Source: Flavobacteriales bacterium
Lineage (GTDB): Bacteria; Bacteroidota; Bacteroidia; Flavobacteriales_D; Parvicellaceae
Assembly (NCBI GenBank): GCA_026993705.1
Contig: JALWSJ010000447.1
Span: forward strand, 1-10,166
DNA: 10,166 bases
Direction of reading: 5' to 3'
Positions 1-7,288 of this stretch are shown here, piece after piece. A program made the position numbers and the translations under genes. Numbering within the stretch: the stretch's first letter is position 1; each line of letters opens with the position of its first letter. Under the pieces are notes generated by a model that worked only from the letters and a program-made list of their open reading frames with translations, did not search any database and was not told the DNA's origin.

Positions 1-973
1 TGTATAGTATAATTTTAGATAAAGGCGGTGATTTTTGAGTTAAAATGGTTTTCCCTTTGGGAACTTTATAGTTAGGGATTTCCTCTGCGACTCTTCGATG
101 CGTTGTCGCTGATTTAGCTACAGGAACACCTATTTTTATTAATTGATTTTTCAACTCAAAAGACGCTACATAGGCTGGCTCATGCATCGCTCCTCGCACA
201 TCAAACTGTTGTCTATTTTTTGGTATTTTACCTTTTAAAACACGTAATCCATCGTAGGGTGCTCCGTAAATGTAAGCCAAGTCTTTTTTTGTATCCCACG
301 CCTTTACATGATTGCTTATTTTTAAGTCGGGAGTATAAGGTTCTACGCAATCTACTATGGTTGAGTCGCCTTTGTTTTTTCCGGAAGTGAAATAAAAATG
401 TAAGGTGTTATCCAATATCGTTAAGCCCGAAACTCCTGTTCCGTAGTAATTACCAATATCGCCCCAACTCCACGTAGAAGGAACATAATCATAATCAAAA
501 TAAGAGGCATCTCCGATAATTCCTCCGTCAATGGAATCTATTCCAAAATTTGCAATTTTGAACGCCCAATCTTGCAACAAATTTCCTTTGGTGAAATAAC
601 GGCTTCCCAAAGTTGGGTCGCCTTTTCCCTTTATACAAAGATTACCGTGCAAAACACAGTTAGAATCTATATACCCGTCGTGAACAACCTCTGTTTTAAA
701 GGTATGAAACGAACTCAACAACTCTAATGCAGTCGCCGTTGTTACGACTTTCATCGTGGAGGCAGGGACTAACAATTTCTCTGGATTGATAGATGCAATC
801 ACACTGTCTTTTTCAAGGTTTTTGACTACAAAACTGATGTTTGCATATTGCAGTGTAGTATCTTGTTTCAGTTCAGCAATAGCCTCGTCTATTGTACTCC
901 ACAAACTGTCACTTTGTGCTTTAATGAATTGCACAAAAAATACAAGCACCAACAAAACAATTTTTCTACACAT
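1..973 (-). CDS. dacB: D-alanyl-D-alanine carboxypeptidase/endopeptidase, PBP4 (peptidase S13) family; C-terminus outside window
   Basis: Reading leftwards from the ATG at 973-971, 324 codons stay open to the window edge. The product begins with a signal peptide (MCRKIVLLVLVFFVQFIKA, predicted cut before Gln20), so it should act in the periplasm. Residues 70-75 read PASTMK, giving the S72-x-x-K75 motif in which Ser is the acyl-enzyme nucleophile of penicillin-binding proteins. Further family-like stretches follow, such as GNLCIKGKGDPTLGSRYF and DGGIIGDASYFD. The family trims or cleaves D-Ala-D-Ala cross-links in peptidoglycan. The later SxN and KTG motifs are not seen because the gene leaves the window after KTILTQKSPPLSKIIL, just where SxN is expected. 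Its ATG shares one base with the stop of the upstream phosphorylase gene (TGATG), so it is probably co-transcribed and translationally coupled. The family call is firm; whether the enzyme is intact cannot be judged here. Confidence 0.93.
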   Translation of the reverse strand, partial: MCRKIVLLVLVFFVQFIKAQSDSLWSTIDEAIAELKQDTTLQYANISFVVKNLEKDSVIASINPEKLLVPASTMKVVTTATALELLSSFHTFKTEVVHDGYIDSNCVLHGNLCIKGKGDPTLGSRYFTKGNLLQDWAFKIANFGIDSIDGGIIGDASYFDYDYVPSTWSWGDIGNYYGTGVSGLTILDNTLHFYFTSGKNKGDSTIVDCVEPYTPDLKISNHVKAWDTKKDLAYIYGAPYDGLRVLKGKIPKNRQQFDVRGAMHEPAYVASFELKNQLIKIGVPVAKSATTHRRVAEEIPNYKVPKGKTILTQKSPPLSKIILY

Positions 974-1872
974 CACGACTGTGTTAAACGCTCCAATAGA
1001 ACTTGAATCAACTCGTCAACCGTTTTTTTATAATCTTCGCTAAATGTTTTTGTAAAACGATTGGCAATAATAGCACAAACAGTAGCTGCTCTATGTCCTA
1101 ACATACCGCTTAACGCATAAAGAGCCGAAGTTTCCATTTCAAAATTGGTAATTCTTTGGTCTTTGTATCTAAACTGATTCAGTTGTTCGTTCAATCCGGC
1201 AACATTAGGTTGTAGCCTTAAACTTCTACCCTGAGGTCCATAAAAGCCATTCGCTGTAGCCGTAATTCCGTGAATCATTCCTTTTCCTATTTTCTCTACC
1301 AACTCTTGACTTGCTTTAGCAAAATAAGGCGTATTCAATTCTTTTTTCCAATCCATTTGGCGAATAAATTCCGCTTGCAGTTCCAACTCATCATCTTCAA
1401 ATCGAGCTTGATAAAACTGAGCCAAGCCATCAAACCCCAAACCATAGGAAGAAATCACAAAAGAATCAACGGGAATATCCACTTGCAAGGCTCCACTTGT
1501 CCCTAGCCGAATGATATTCAAACTTCTCTGTTCGGTTTTTGGCAATCTTGTTTTAAGGTCAATATTAACAATCGCATCCAATTCATTGATAACAATATCT
1601 ATATTATCACACCCAATACCGGTTGACAAAGCCGTAATCCTTTTCCCTTTATACGTTCCTGTATGCGTAACAAATTCCCGTTTTTCTTTAACCACCTCTA
1701 CCGTATCAAACAAATTCGAAATTCTCTTCACCCGATGTTGGTCGCCCACAACAATCACATCATCCGCAATATCTTCGGGCAATAAATCAAGGTGATAAAT
1801 ACTCCCATCCGGATTAAGAATCAATTCCGAAGGCAATAAAGGAGTTTTATGTTGTATCGTTGAATTTTTCAT
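973..1872 (-). CDS. Nucleoside phosphorylase, uridine phosphorylase-like (PNP/UDP family)
   Basis: A 299-aa cytoplasmic protein of the PNP/UDP phosphorylase family, which splits nucleosides with phosphate into free base and (deoxy)ribose-1-phosphate in pyrimidine or purine salvage. Visible motifs in order are VGDQHRV (42-48, phosphate-binding loop, usually GDPxRV), STGIG (83-87), RLGTSGALQ (122-130, phosphate-binding Arg), FYGPQGR (210-216) and NFEMETSALY (243-252, ribose-binding EMExxxL). FYGPQGR preserves the Gln and Arg that contact uracil in E. coli uridine phosphorylase (FYPGQER), which favours a pyrimidine substrate. At 299 aa it is longer than the ~253-aa E. coli enzyme; the extra length is an N-terminal extension of about 30 residues and a middle insert. 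The start at 1872 is the most upstream ATG of the open frame. No Shine-Dalgarno sequence is visible, which is normal in this phylum. Its stop overlaps the start of the DacB-like gene by one base. Substrate specificity is inference. Confidence 0.92.
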   Translation of the reverse strand: MKNSTIQHKTPLLPSELILNPDGSIYHLDLLPEDIADDVIVVGDQHRVKRISNLFDTVEVVKEKREFVTHTGTYKGKRITALSTGIGCDNIDIVINELDAIVNIDLKTRLPKTEQRSLNIIRLGTSGALQVDIPVDSFVISSYGLGFDGLAQFYQARFEDDELELQAEFIRQMDWKKELNTPYFAKASQELVEKIGKGMIHGITATANGFYGPQGRSLRLQPNVAGLNEQLNQFRYKDQRITNFEMETSALYALSGMLGHRAATVCAIIANRFTKTFSEDYKKTVDELIQVLLERLTQS

Positions 1873-1880
1873 AAGACAAG

Positions 1881-1914
1881 TAAAGGTAAAACTTTTTTCG
1901 AAATAAAATACGAA
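1881..1914 (-). promoter_or_regulatory. Possible promoter for the phosphorylase-dacB pair
   Basis: On the minus strand TACCTTTA (1888-1881) matches the Bacteroidota -7 box TAnnTTTG at all but the last base. TTCG (1914-1911), 22 bases upstream, is a one-mismatch version of the -33 TTTG box. Transcription would start only a few bases before the ATG at 1872, giving a nearly leaderless message. The -33 half is weak, so this is tentative. Confidence 0.3.
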
Positions 1915-1933
1915 GGATAAAGTTCTTTATGCT

Positions 1934-2088
1934 TTGGGCGTTCCCCTTTTTACTAAAACAACATATCGCTCTCGCTCAACAACTGTTTTAGCAAAAAGGG
2001 TCGGGCTATCACTACTCGCTTTTTTTGCTTGCAAACAGCAAGCAAGCAAAAAAGAGCTCAAACACACCGTTCTATCCCTAACACGGGA
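1934..2088. repeat. REP-like palindromic intergenic element with two hairpins
   Basis: This gene-free segment contains two strong inverted repeats. In the first, CCCTTTTT-A-CTAAAAC (1944-1959) pairs with GTTTTAG-C-AAAAAGGG (1985-2000), a 15-bp stem with one mismatch and a 25-base loop. In the second, TTTTTTGCTTGC (2021-2032) pairs perfectly with GCAAGCAAAAAA (2042-2053), a 12-bp stem with a 9-base loop. Around them lie the words TTTGGGCGTTCCCC, GGGTCGGGCTATC and TTCTATCCCTAAC. From memory, this arrangement (GGGCGTTCCC, then GTCGGGCTATC, then a variable palindrome, then CTATCCCTAAC) recurs between genes in many Bacteroidota genomes, so this is probably one copy of a dispersed family. Its role is unknown. 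It could fold in RNA and act as a terminator or insulator, but it sits between two divergent genes, so termination of a flanking gene is not the obvious purpose. Confidence 0.75.
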
Positions 2089-2266
2089 CAGATGATAGCA
2101 AAGAAAACAGAATTAATGTTTTCCTTTTGTGCTGAAATTTTCATTTACACAACCAAAATTTCCAAAAAACTGCTATAAAAAGCCCCCCAATTGAACACCT
2201 TAATATACCATACTTTAACACACTTCTTAAATCCGCAAGTAATGCAAGAATACTTACCACTAGGTA
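2089..2266. other. Remainder of the divergent intergenic region, no gene seen
   Basis: AT-rich sequence between the REP-like element and the rightward promoter. I see no open frame with coding character. The only structure is a small hairpin, GAAAAC (2103-2108) with GTTTTC (2118-2123). Upstream regulator sites for the surface-protein operon could lie here, but none can be named. Confidence 0.5.
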
Positions 2267-2297
2267 TTGACTATTAACAAAAACAAACTTACCTTTG
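2267..2297 (+). promoter_or_regulatory. Bacteroidota-type promoter for the surface-protein operon
   Basis: TTG at 2267-2269 (-33 box) and TACCTTTG at 2290-2297 (-7 box) are separated by 20 bases. This matches the consensus TTG-N17-23-TAnnTTTG described for the primary sigma factor of Flavobacterium and Bacteroides at every defined base. The -7 box ends 28 bases before the ATG at 2326, leaving a short AT-rich 5' leader. It should drive the 116-aa gene and, through close spacing, the 1535-aa gene behind it. Confidence 0.75.
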
Positions 2298-2325
2298 TTT
2301 AATTCAGATCTATTCACATCGTACT

Positions 2326-2676
2326 ATGAAAACACCCATCATACTTTTAACAATTATTCTCGCTGGAATATCTCAACTCTCATTCGGACAAGAAACCAAA
2401 AGAGTTCACACGGAAGAACCTTCAAAAGTAATACTTCCAAAAACCAAAGAAAATAAAAACACACAGCACAAACAAATGTACTTCATTAAGGAAGAACAAT
2501 TAAGAAAATATTTTAAAAGCGGTAAAGTAGAAAACTATTTCCCCGCGTATAATTACGCCGTTTCCAAAGAAGAAAACCAAAAAGCAATACAAAGTTGGTT
2601 GACAAAAAAAGAAAACAAGCAGACACTTACTAAAGAAGGACTACAAGCTATAATATTGTACCTAAAACAAAAATAA
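2326..2676 (+). CDS. Small exported protein of unknown function, first gene of the surface-protein operon
   Basis: A 116-aa product that I do not recognise. Residues 1-21 (MKTPIILLTIILAGISQLSFG) form a clear signal peptide with Gln22 as the likely new N-terminus, so it should be periplasmic or secreted; no lipobox Cys is present. The mature part is about 95 residues, hydrophilic and Lys-rich. It has a disordered-looking first third (many K, T, N, E), then an aromatic stretch YFKSGKVENYFPAYNY (62-77) and helix-prone segments to the end (EENQKAIQSWL, KEGLQAIILYL). The ATG is 28 bases after a strong promoter match, and the stop is only 3 bases before the 1535-aa gene, so both are probably on one transcript. 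The C-terminus carries no type IX sorting domain. A helper or stability role for the large surface protein would fit the position but is inference. Confidence 0.82.
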   Translation: MKTPIILLTIILAGISQLSFGQETKRVHTEEPSKVILPKTKENKNTQHKQMYFIKEEQLRKYFKSGKVENYFPAYNYAVSKEENQKAIQSWLTKKENKQTLTKEGLQAIILYLKQK

Positions 2677-2679
2677 GCC

Positions 2680-5600
2680 ATGAAAGTACTTTTAAAAATT
2701 GCACTGTACATCTCCTTAATCATTCCATTCGCAAGTTTGGGACAAGGAGAAGGAATGAATTGGTATTTCGGATACAATGCCGGATTGGATTTTACCGGAG
2801 GTAGTCCCGTAGCCCTAACCAATGGCTCAATTAACCAATGGGAAGGAGTTGCAACTATTTCCGATGCTTTTGGAAATCTGCTTTTTTACACCAACGGACA
2901 AAACATTTGGGATGCTACACACTCGGTCATGCAAAACGGTTCCGGATTAATGGGACATCAAAGTGCTACGCAATCGGCTGTAATCGTACCCAAACCGTAT
3001 GCACCTGGTATTTATTATGTGTTTACTGTTGACCAATTGGCAAATGGTAACGGAGTTCGATACTCCATTGTCGATATGAGTTTAAACGGTGGTTTAGGGG
3101 CCGTTACTTCTACCAAAAACGTCTTGTTAATGTCAAACACAACCGAAAAAATAACTGCCGTTCAACACGCAAATGGTTCTGATATTTGGGTAATTTGCCA
3201 TAAGTGGAACAGCAACCAATTCAATGTGTTTTTGATTAACGGATGTAGTGGGTTGCAGACAACACCTGTTGTTTCAAGTGTAGGAACAGTACATAACCAC
3301 ACTACAAACGGAGGAGCGTGGAACACCGGTGCAATCGGCTATATGAAAGCATCTCCGCAAGGCGATAAATTAGGATTGGCTATTTTCACGCAACCTTCGG
3401 TAAATTCTACCCATTTTGAATTGTTTGATTTTAATAATAATACAGGAGTAGTTTCCAATCCTGTTTCGCTACCTTGTCCGAGTAGCACACCGTTACCTGC
3501 CGGTGTACAGTATTACGCGGCCTATGGAGTAGAGTTTTCTCCTGATGGAACATTTTTTTATGCAGGGCTTAATGCCGTAGGAGAAATTTGGCGATATGAT
3601 TTATTAGCCGGTGGAGCGACTGCCATAAGAAACTCAGCTTCACTAATCGGAACAGGAACGGGGTCATTACAAAATAAAATCGGAGCTTTACAATTAGCAA
3701 CTGACGGAAAAATTTACGTCGCCCGGGATGGTGAAGGTTGGCTGGGCAAAATTGTAAATCCTAATTTATGGGGAGCTTCTTATATCAACAACGGTGTTTC
3801 TTTGGCCGGAAGAACAAGCGGACTGGGGTTACCGACCTTTGTTCAGTCTTTTTTTATTCCTGCTTTCAATCTTTCTATTAATTATAGTGGTGATGATTGT
3901 GTGGGTAATTCAATATCATTTAGTGTTCAAGGATCTGATATCAATAAACCCGACCCAACGGTGGATTGGGATTTTGGTGATGGGACTCCGCTTTTAAACG
4001 CTCCTAAAAACGGGGTGGTGAATCACACTTATACAACACCGGGAACTTATACCGTTACTTTAAGATATTACTTCACTACTGCGGGTTGTACTTATTATGG
4101 TACGGTTACGCAAACGGTAAATGTTTTTGCTGTTCCTATAGCCTCAGCCAATACTTCGGGTTCTTATTGTACCTCAAGTGGAGCGATTGCTCTTAACGGT
4201 TCGCCTTCGGGAGGTACTTGGAGCGGTTCGGGAGTCAGCGGAAATTGGTTCTACCCTAGCTCTGCAGGTGTTGGCACTCACACCTTAACATACACGGTGA
4301 CCAACGGAAACGGTTGTTCAGACAGCGACAATACAACGGTAACCGTAAATGCAACTCCTGATGCTACAATTACAACATCAACTTCTTCTATATGTGTATC
4401 AGCTGCACCTATAACGTTAACGGCAGCGAGTAGCGGTGGTACATGGAGCGGAACAGGTGTAACAGGAAATCAATTTAACCCTGCGGCTGCCGGAGTCGGT
4501 TCACATACCATTACTTATCAAACCTCCAGCAATGGTTGTACCGATAGCGATACGTATACGATAACGGTAACGAATCAGGCGGATGCAACGATAACCGCTG
4601 TATCTCCGCTTTGTGCGAATGATAATCCGATAACACTTTCTGCCGTAACCGGCGGAGGTACATGGAGTGGTACCGGAGTAAGCGGAAACACCTTTGCCCC
4701 TTCGATTAGTGGAGCCGGCACTTTTATGGTTACTTACACTATTGGGGGAAATTGTGGTGATACAGACACTCAAACAATTATTGTTCACCCTACACCGGAT
4801 GCTTCGTTTACGCTTTCCGTGAACAGTCCTTATTGTACGGCTGATTCTCCTGTGAATTTAGTTCCTGCAACTGCCGGAGGAACATTTAGTGGAACGGGAG
4901 TAAACGGAAACACCTTCGATCCTTCGGTGGCAGGTGCAGGTTCACATGTAATTACTTATACGGTATCTAACACAAATAGCTGTACAAAATCTTCTACACA
5001 AACACTTGTCGTAAACGCTAACCCTGACGCTACCATTACTTCGGCAACTGCTCTTTGTACTAGTGATGCTCCGATAACTCTTACTGCTGTAACCGGTGGA
5101 GGAACGTGGACAGGGCAAGGTGTTATCAACGGAAATCAATTTGACCCTAGTATTGGAGGAGGGACATATACCATAAATTATAGTGTAACAACGGGAAATT
5201 GCTCAAGCTCTTCCTCTACTACAATAACTGTTTCGGATAACCCTGACCCTACGATTACGAGCACCGGTCCTTATTGTCCGACAAGTGGCAACGTTACGTT
5301 ATCAGCAGTTTCTCCGGGGGGTACTTGGAGCGGTACGGGAATTATAGATGCAACTCAAGGTATTTTAAACCCTGCTGTCATCGGGGACGGAAATACAGCT
5401 ACTATTACTTATACAATATCCGGTAGTTGCGGTAGTTCGGACACACAAGATATTTTAGTTACTCTTGGTTCTTGCGACCACGATAATGACGGTGTACAAG
5501 ATGCTGACGATCCGGATGATGATAATGATGGTATTTTAGACGTCGATGAAGATGCTAACGGTGATGGCGACTTTACCAATGATGATACGGATGGTGATGG

Positions 5601-7287
5601 TGTACCGGATTACTGGGATTTAGACTCGGATAATGATGGTATTGTTGATGTAATTGAGGCAGGTGGAAGCGACCCTGACGGTGATGGTGTAATTGGTACA
5701 GGCTCTATTACCGATGTTGATGGTGATGGTTTAGATGATAGTGTTGATCCTTCTCAAGGTGGAACGCCTTTACCTAACCCGGATACAGATGGAGATGGTT
5801 TATTTAATGCAATAGATATTGATTCCGATAATGACGGTATTGTGGATAATATCGAAGGACAAGCTAGTACGGGATACATTGCCCCTAGTGGTCAAGACTC
5901 TGATAATGATGGGATTGATGATGCTTATGACCCTGATAGTAATGGTACACCTGTTGTTCCTGAAAATACAGACGGTACTGATAATCCTGATTATACAGAC
6001 ACGGATGCGGACAATGATGGCGATTTGGATATTCTTGAAGGTTGGGATACGGATAATGATGGTATAGCCGATACAACTCCAAGTGGAACTGACAGTGACA
6101 ACGATGGTTTAGACGATGCTTTTGATGTGGACGGAACCGGATCTACAAATAATGGAGGTGCAGACAACGGTGGTACAACACCGAATGTATTCCCGAATTT
6201 AGATGATTTTTCAACTGCTGAATTAGATTGGAGAGAAGGACAAGACCACGACAATGATGGCGTTTTTGACAACTTCGATCCAGATGATGATAATGACGGT
6301 ATTTTAGACGTCGATGAAGATGCTAACGGTGATGGCGACTTTACCAATGATGATACAGATGGTGATGGTGTTCCGGATTACTGGGATTTAGACTCGGATA
6401 ATGATGGTATTGTTGATGTAATTGAAGCAGGAGGAAGCGACCCTGACGGTGATGGTGTAATTGGTACAGGCTCTATTACCGATGTTGATGGTGATGGTTT
6501 AGATGATAGTGTTGATCCTTCTCAAGGTGGAACACCTTTACCTAACCCGGATACAGATAGCGATGGCATTAATGATGTATTGGATTTAGATGCTGATAAT
6601 GACGGTATCGTTGACAATATTGAAGCACAGCCAAGTGATGGTTATATTCCACCTATCGGAAATGATACGGACGGAGATGGAATAGACGATGCTTATGATT
6701 TAGACAACGGAGGTACACCAATTGTTCCGGTAAATACTGACGAAACAGATAATCCTGATTACACCGATTTGAATTCCGATAACGATGCTGACGATGATAT
6801 TTTGGAAGGTTGGGACACCGATAATGACGGTATTCCGGATACTAATCCAACAGGAAACGACAGTGACAACGATGGTATTGACGATGCTTTTGATGTTGAT
6901 GGAACAAGTGTAATAAATAACGGAGGAGCAACAAATGGTGGTAGTTTGGCAACAGATTTCCCTAATTTAGATGATTCTTCATCAGATGAATTGGATTGGA
7001 GAGAAGTAGAAACCTATGTGGTTATTCCTAACATATTTACACCTAATGGAGACGGAACAAATGATGTATTTGTTTTAACCTTATCTAATATTGAAGAGGT
7101 TAAAACAACTATTGTTAACCGTTGGGGAATGCTTATTTACAAATGGGAAGGCATAAATGGAAGTTGGGACGGACACACGAAAGCAGGCGAGCCGGTTTCG
7201 GAAGGTACTTACTACTACATCATAACCGGAAAAGACAACACAGGCGAGTCTTTTGAATATAAAGGTCCGATTGTAGTTAAACGTTAA
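2680..7287 (+). CDS. Giant multidomain surface protein with PKD, Ig-like and calcium-binding repeats and type IX (type B) sorting domain
   Basis: A 1535-aa exported protein. Layout: signal peptide 1-21 (MKVLLKIALYISLIIPFASLG, cut before Gln22). Residues ~25-400 are a propeller-like region (NWYFGYNAGLDF near the start, ISDAFGNLLFYTNG, QSAVIVPKP), typical of large Bacteroidota secreted proteins. A PKD domain lies around VDWDFGDG (428-435), ending near 485. Six Ig-like modules of 72-76 residues (486-~928) share the pattern GGTWSGTGVxGNxFxP and a Cys pair. Asp-rich DxDxDG-type calcium-binding repeats, like thrombospondin type 3, fill 929-~1445 in two 256-residue copies. The end (1446-1535, VVIPNIFTPNGDGTNDVF through YYIITGKD to the KR terminus) is the gliding-motility/CHU_C type B sorting domain, which sends proteins through the type IX system and is cleaved at the surface. 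An adhesin or matrix role is inferred from the architecture; no catalytic motif is seen. The start follows the preceding stop by 3 bases. Confidence 0.93.
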   Translation: MKVLLKIALYISLIIPFASLGQGEGMNWYFGYNAGLDFTGGSPVALTNGSINQWEGVATISDAFGNLLFYTNGQNIWDATHSVMQNGSGLMGHQSATQSAVIVPKPYAPGIYYVFTVDQLANGNGVRYSIVDMSLNGGLGAVTSTKNVLLMSNTTEKITAVQHANGSDIWVICHKWNSNQFNVFLINGCSGLQTTPVVSSVGTVHNHTTNGGAWNTGAIGYMKASPQGDKLGLAIFTQPSVNSTHFELFDFNNNTGVVSNPVSLPCPSSTPLPAGVQYYAAYGVEFSPDGTFFYAGLNAVGEIWRYDLLAGGATAIRNSASLIGTGTGSLQNKIGALQLATDGKIYVARDGEGWLGKIVNPNLWGASYINNGVSLAGRTSGLGLPTFVQSFFIPAFNLSINYSGDDCVGNSISFSVQGSDINKPDPTVDWDFGDGTPLLNAPKNGVVNHTYTTPGTYTVTLRYYFTTAGCTYYGTVTQTVNVFAVPIASANTSGSYCTSSGAIALNGSPSGGTWSGSGVSGNWFYPSSAGVGTHTLTYTVTNGNGCSDSDNTTVTVNATPDATITTSTSSICVSAAPITLTAASSGGTWSGTGVTGNQFNPAAAGVGSHTITYQTSSNGCTDSDTYTITVTNQADATITAVSPLCANDNPITLSAVTGGGTWSGTGVSGNTFAPSISGAGTFMVTYTIGGNCGDTDTQTIIVHPTPDASFTLSVNSPYCTADSPVNLVPATAGGTFSGTGVNGNTFDPSVAGAGSHVITYTVSNTNSCTKSSTQTLVVNANPDATITSATALCTSDAPITLTAVTGGGTWTGQGVINGNQFDPSIGGGTYTINYSVTTGNCSSSSSTTITVSDNPDPTITSTGPYCPTSGNVTLSAVSPGGTWSGTGIIDATQGILNPAVIGDGNTATITYTISGSCGSSDTQDILVTLGSCDHDNDGVQDADDPDDDNDGILDVDEDANGDGDFTNDDTDGDGVPDYWDLDSDNDGIVDVIEAGGSDPDGDGVIGTGSITDVDGDGLDDSVDPSQGGTPLPNPDTDGDGLFNAIDIDSDNDGIVDNIEGQASTGYIAPSGQDSDNDGIDDAYDPDSNGTPVVPENTDGTDNPDYTDTDADNDGDLDILEGWDTDNDGIADTTPSGTDSDNDGLDDAFDVDGTGSTNNGGADNGGTTPNVFPNLDDFSTAELDWREGQDHDNDGVFDNFDPDDDNDGILDVDEDANGDGDFTNDDTDGDGVPDYWDLDSDNDGIVDVIEAGGSDPDGDGVIGTGSITDVDGDGLDDSVDPSQGGTPLPNPDTDSDGINDVLDLDADNDGIVDNIEAQPSDGYIPPIGNDTDGDGIDDAYDLDNGGTPIVPVNTDETDNPDYTDLNSDNDADDDILEGWDTDNDGIPDTNPTGNDSDNDGIDDAFDVDGTSVINNGGATNGGSLATDFPNLDDSSSDELDWREVETYVVIPNIFTPNGDGTNDVFVLTLSNIEEVKTTIVNRWGMLIYKWEGINGSWDGHTKAGEPVSEGTYYYIITGKDNTGESFEYKGPIVVKR
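4135..5463 (+). repeat. Six tandem Ig-like modules inside the surface protein
   Basis: Modules start at residues 486, 560, 634, 706, 782 and 855 (nucleotides 4135, 4357, 4579, 4795, 5023 and 5242). Each begins PDATIT-like, has a first Cys (SYC, SIC, PLC, PYC, ALC, PYC), a GGTWSGTG core, a GNxF(D/N)P turn, a TITYxV strand and a second Cys (NGC, NGC, GNC, SC, GNC, GSC). The regular spacing and a Cys pair in every module suggest a stalk of beta-sandwich domains, each closed by one disulfide. Confidence 0.85.
5509..5790 (+). repeat. Calcium-repeat duplication, copy A near-identical core
   Basis: Residues 944-1037 of the surface protein. The segment recurs 768 bases (256 codons) downstream at 6277-6558. 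My base-by-base alignment over 94 codons found seven differences, all at third codon positions and all synonymous, so the two protein segments are identical. The remaining ~160 residues of each 256-residue unit are colinear but clearly diverged. Confidence 0.9.
6277..6558 (+). repeat. Calcium-repeat duplication, copy B near-identical core
   Basis: Residues 1200-1293 of the surface protein, the partner of 5509-5790. Motifs such as DTDGDGVPDYWDLDSDNDG are repeated exactly. Identity stops abruptly after the codons for NPDTD: copy A continues GDGLFNAIDID and copy B continues SDGINDVLDLD. The second unit runs on to about 7014, where the sorting domain begins. Confidence 0.9.
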
Positions 7288-7288
7288 T

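Noticed and set aside
756..1043. 95-aa plus-strand open frame
   Set aside because: It lies antisense across the junction of the DacB-like and phosphorylase genes, both of which have strong family motifs.
4501..5139. Minus-strand open frames inside the Ig-like modules
   Set aside because: They are antisense to a clearly coding repeat region, have no protein-like features, and mirror the module periodicity.
5991..6347. 118-aa minus-strand open frame rich in Ser and Pro
   Set aside because: It is the antisense of Asp/Gly/Asn-rich calcium repeats (GAT codons read as ATC, and the like). Its low-complexity composition comes from the repeat codons.
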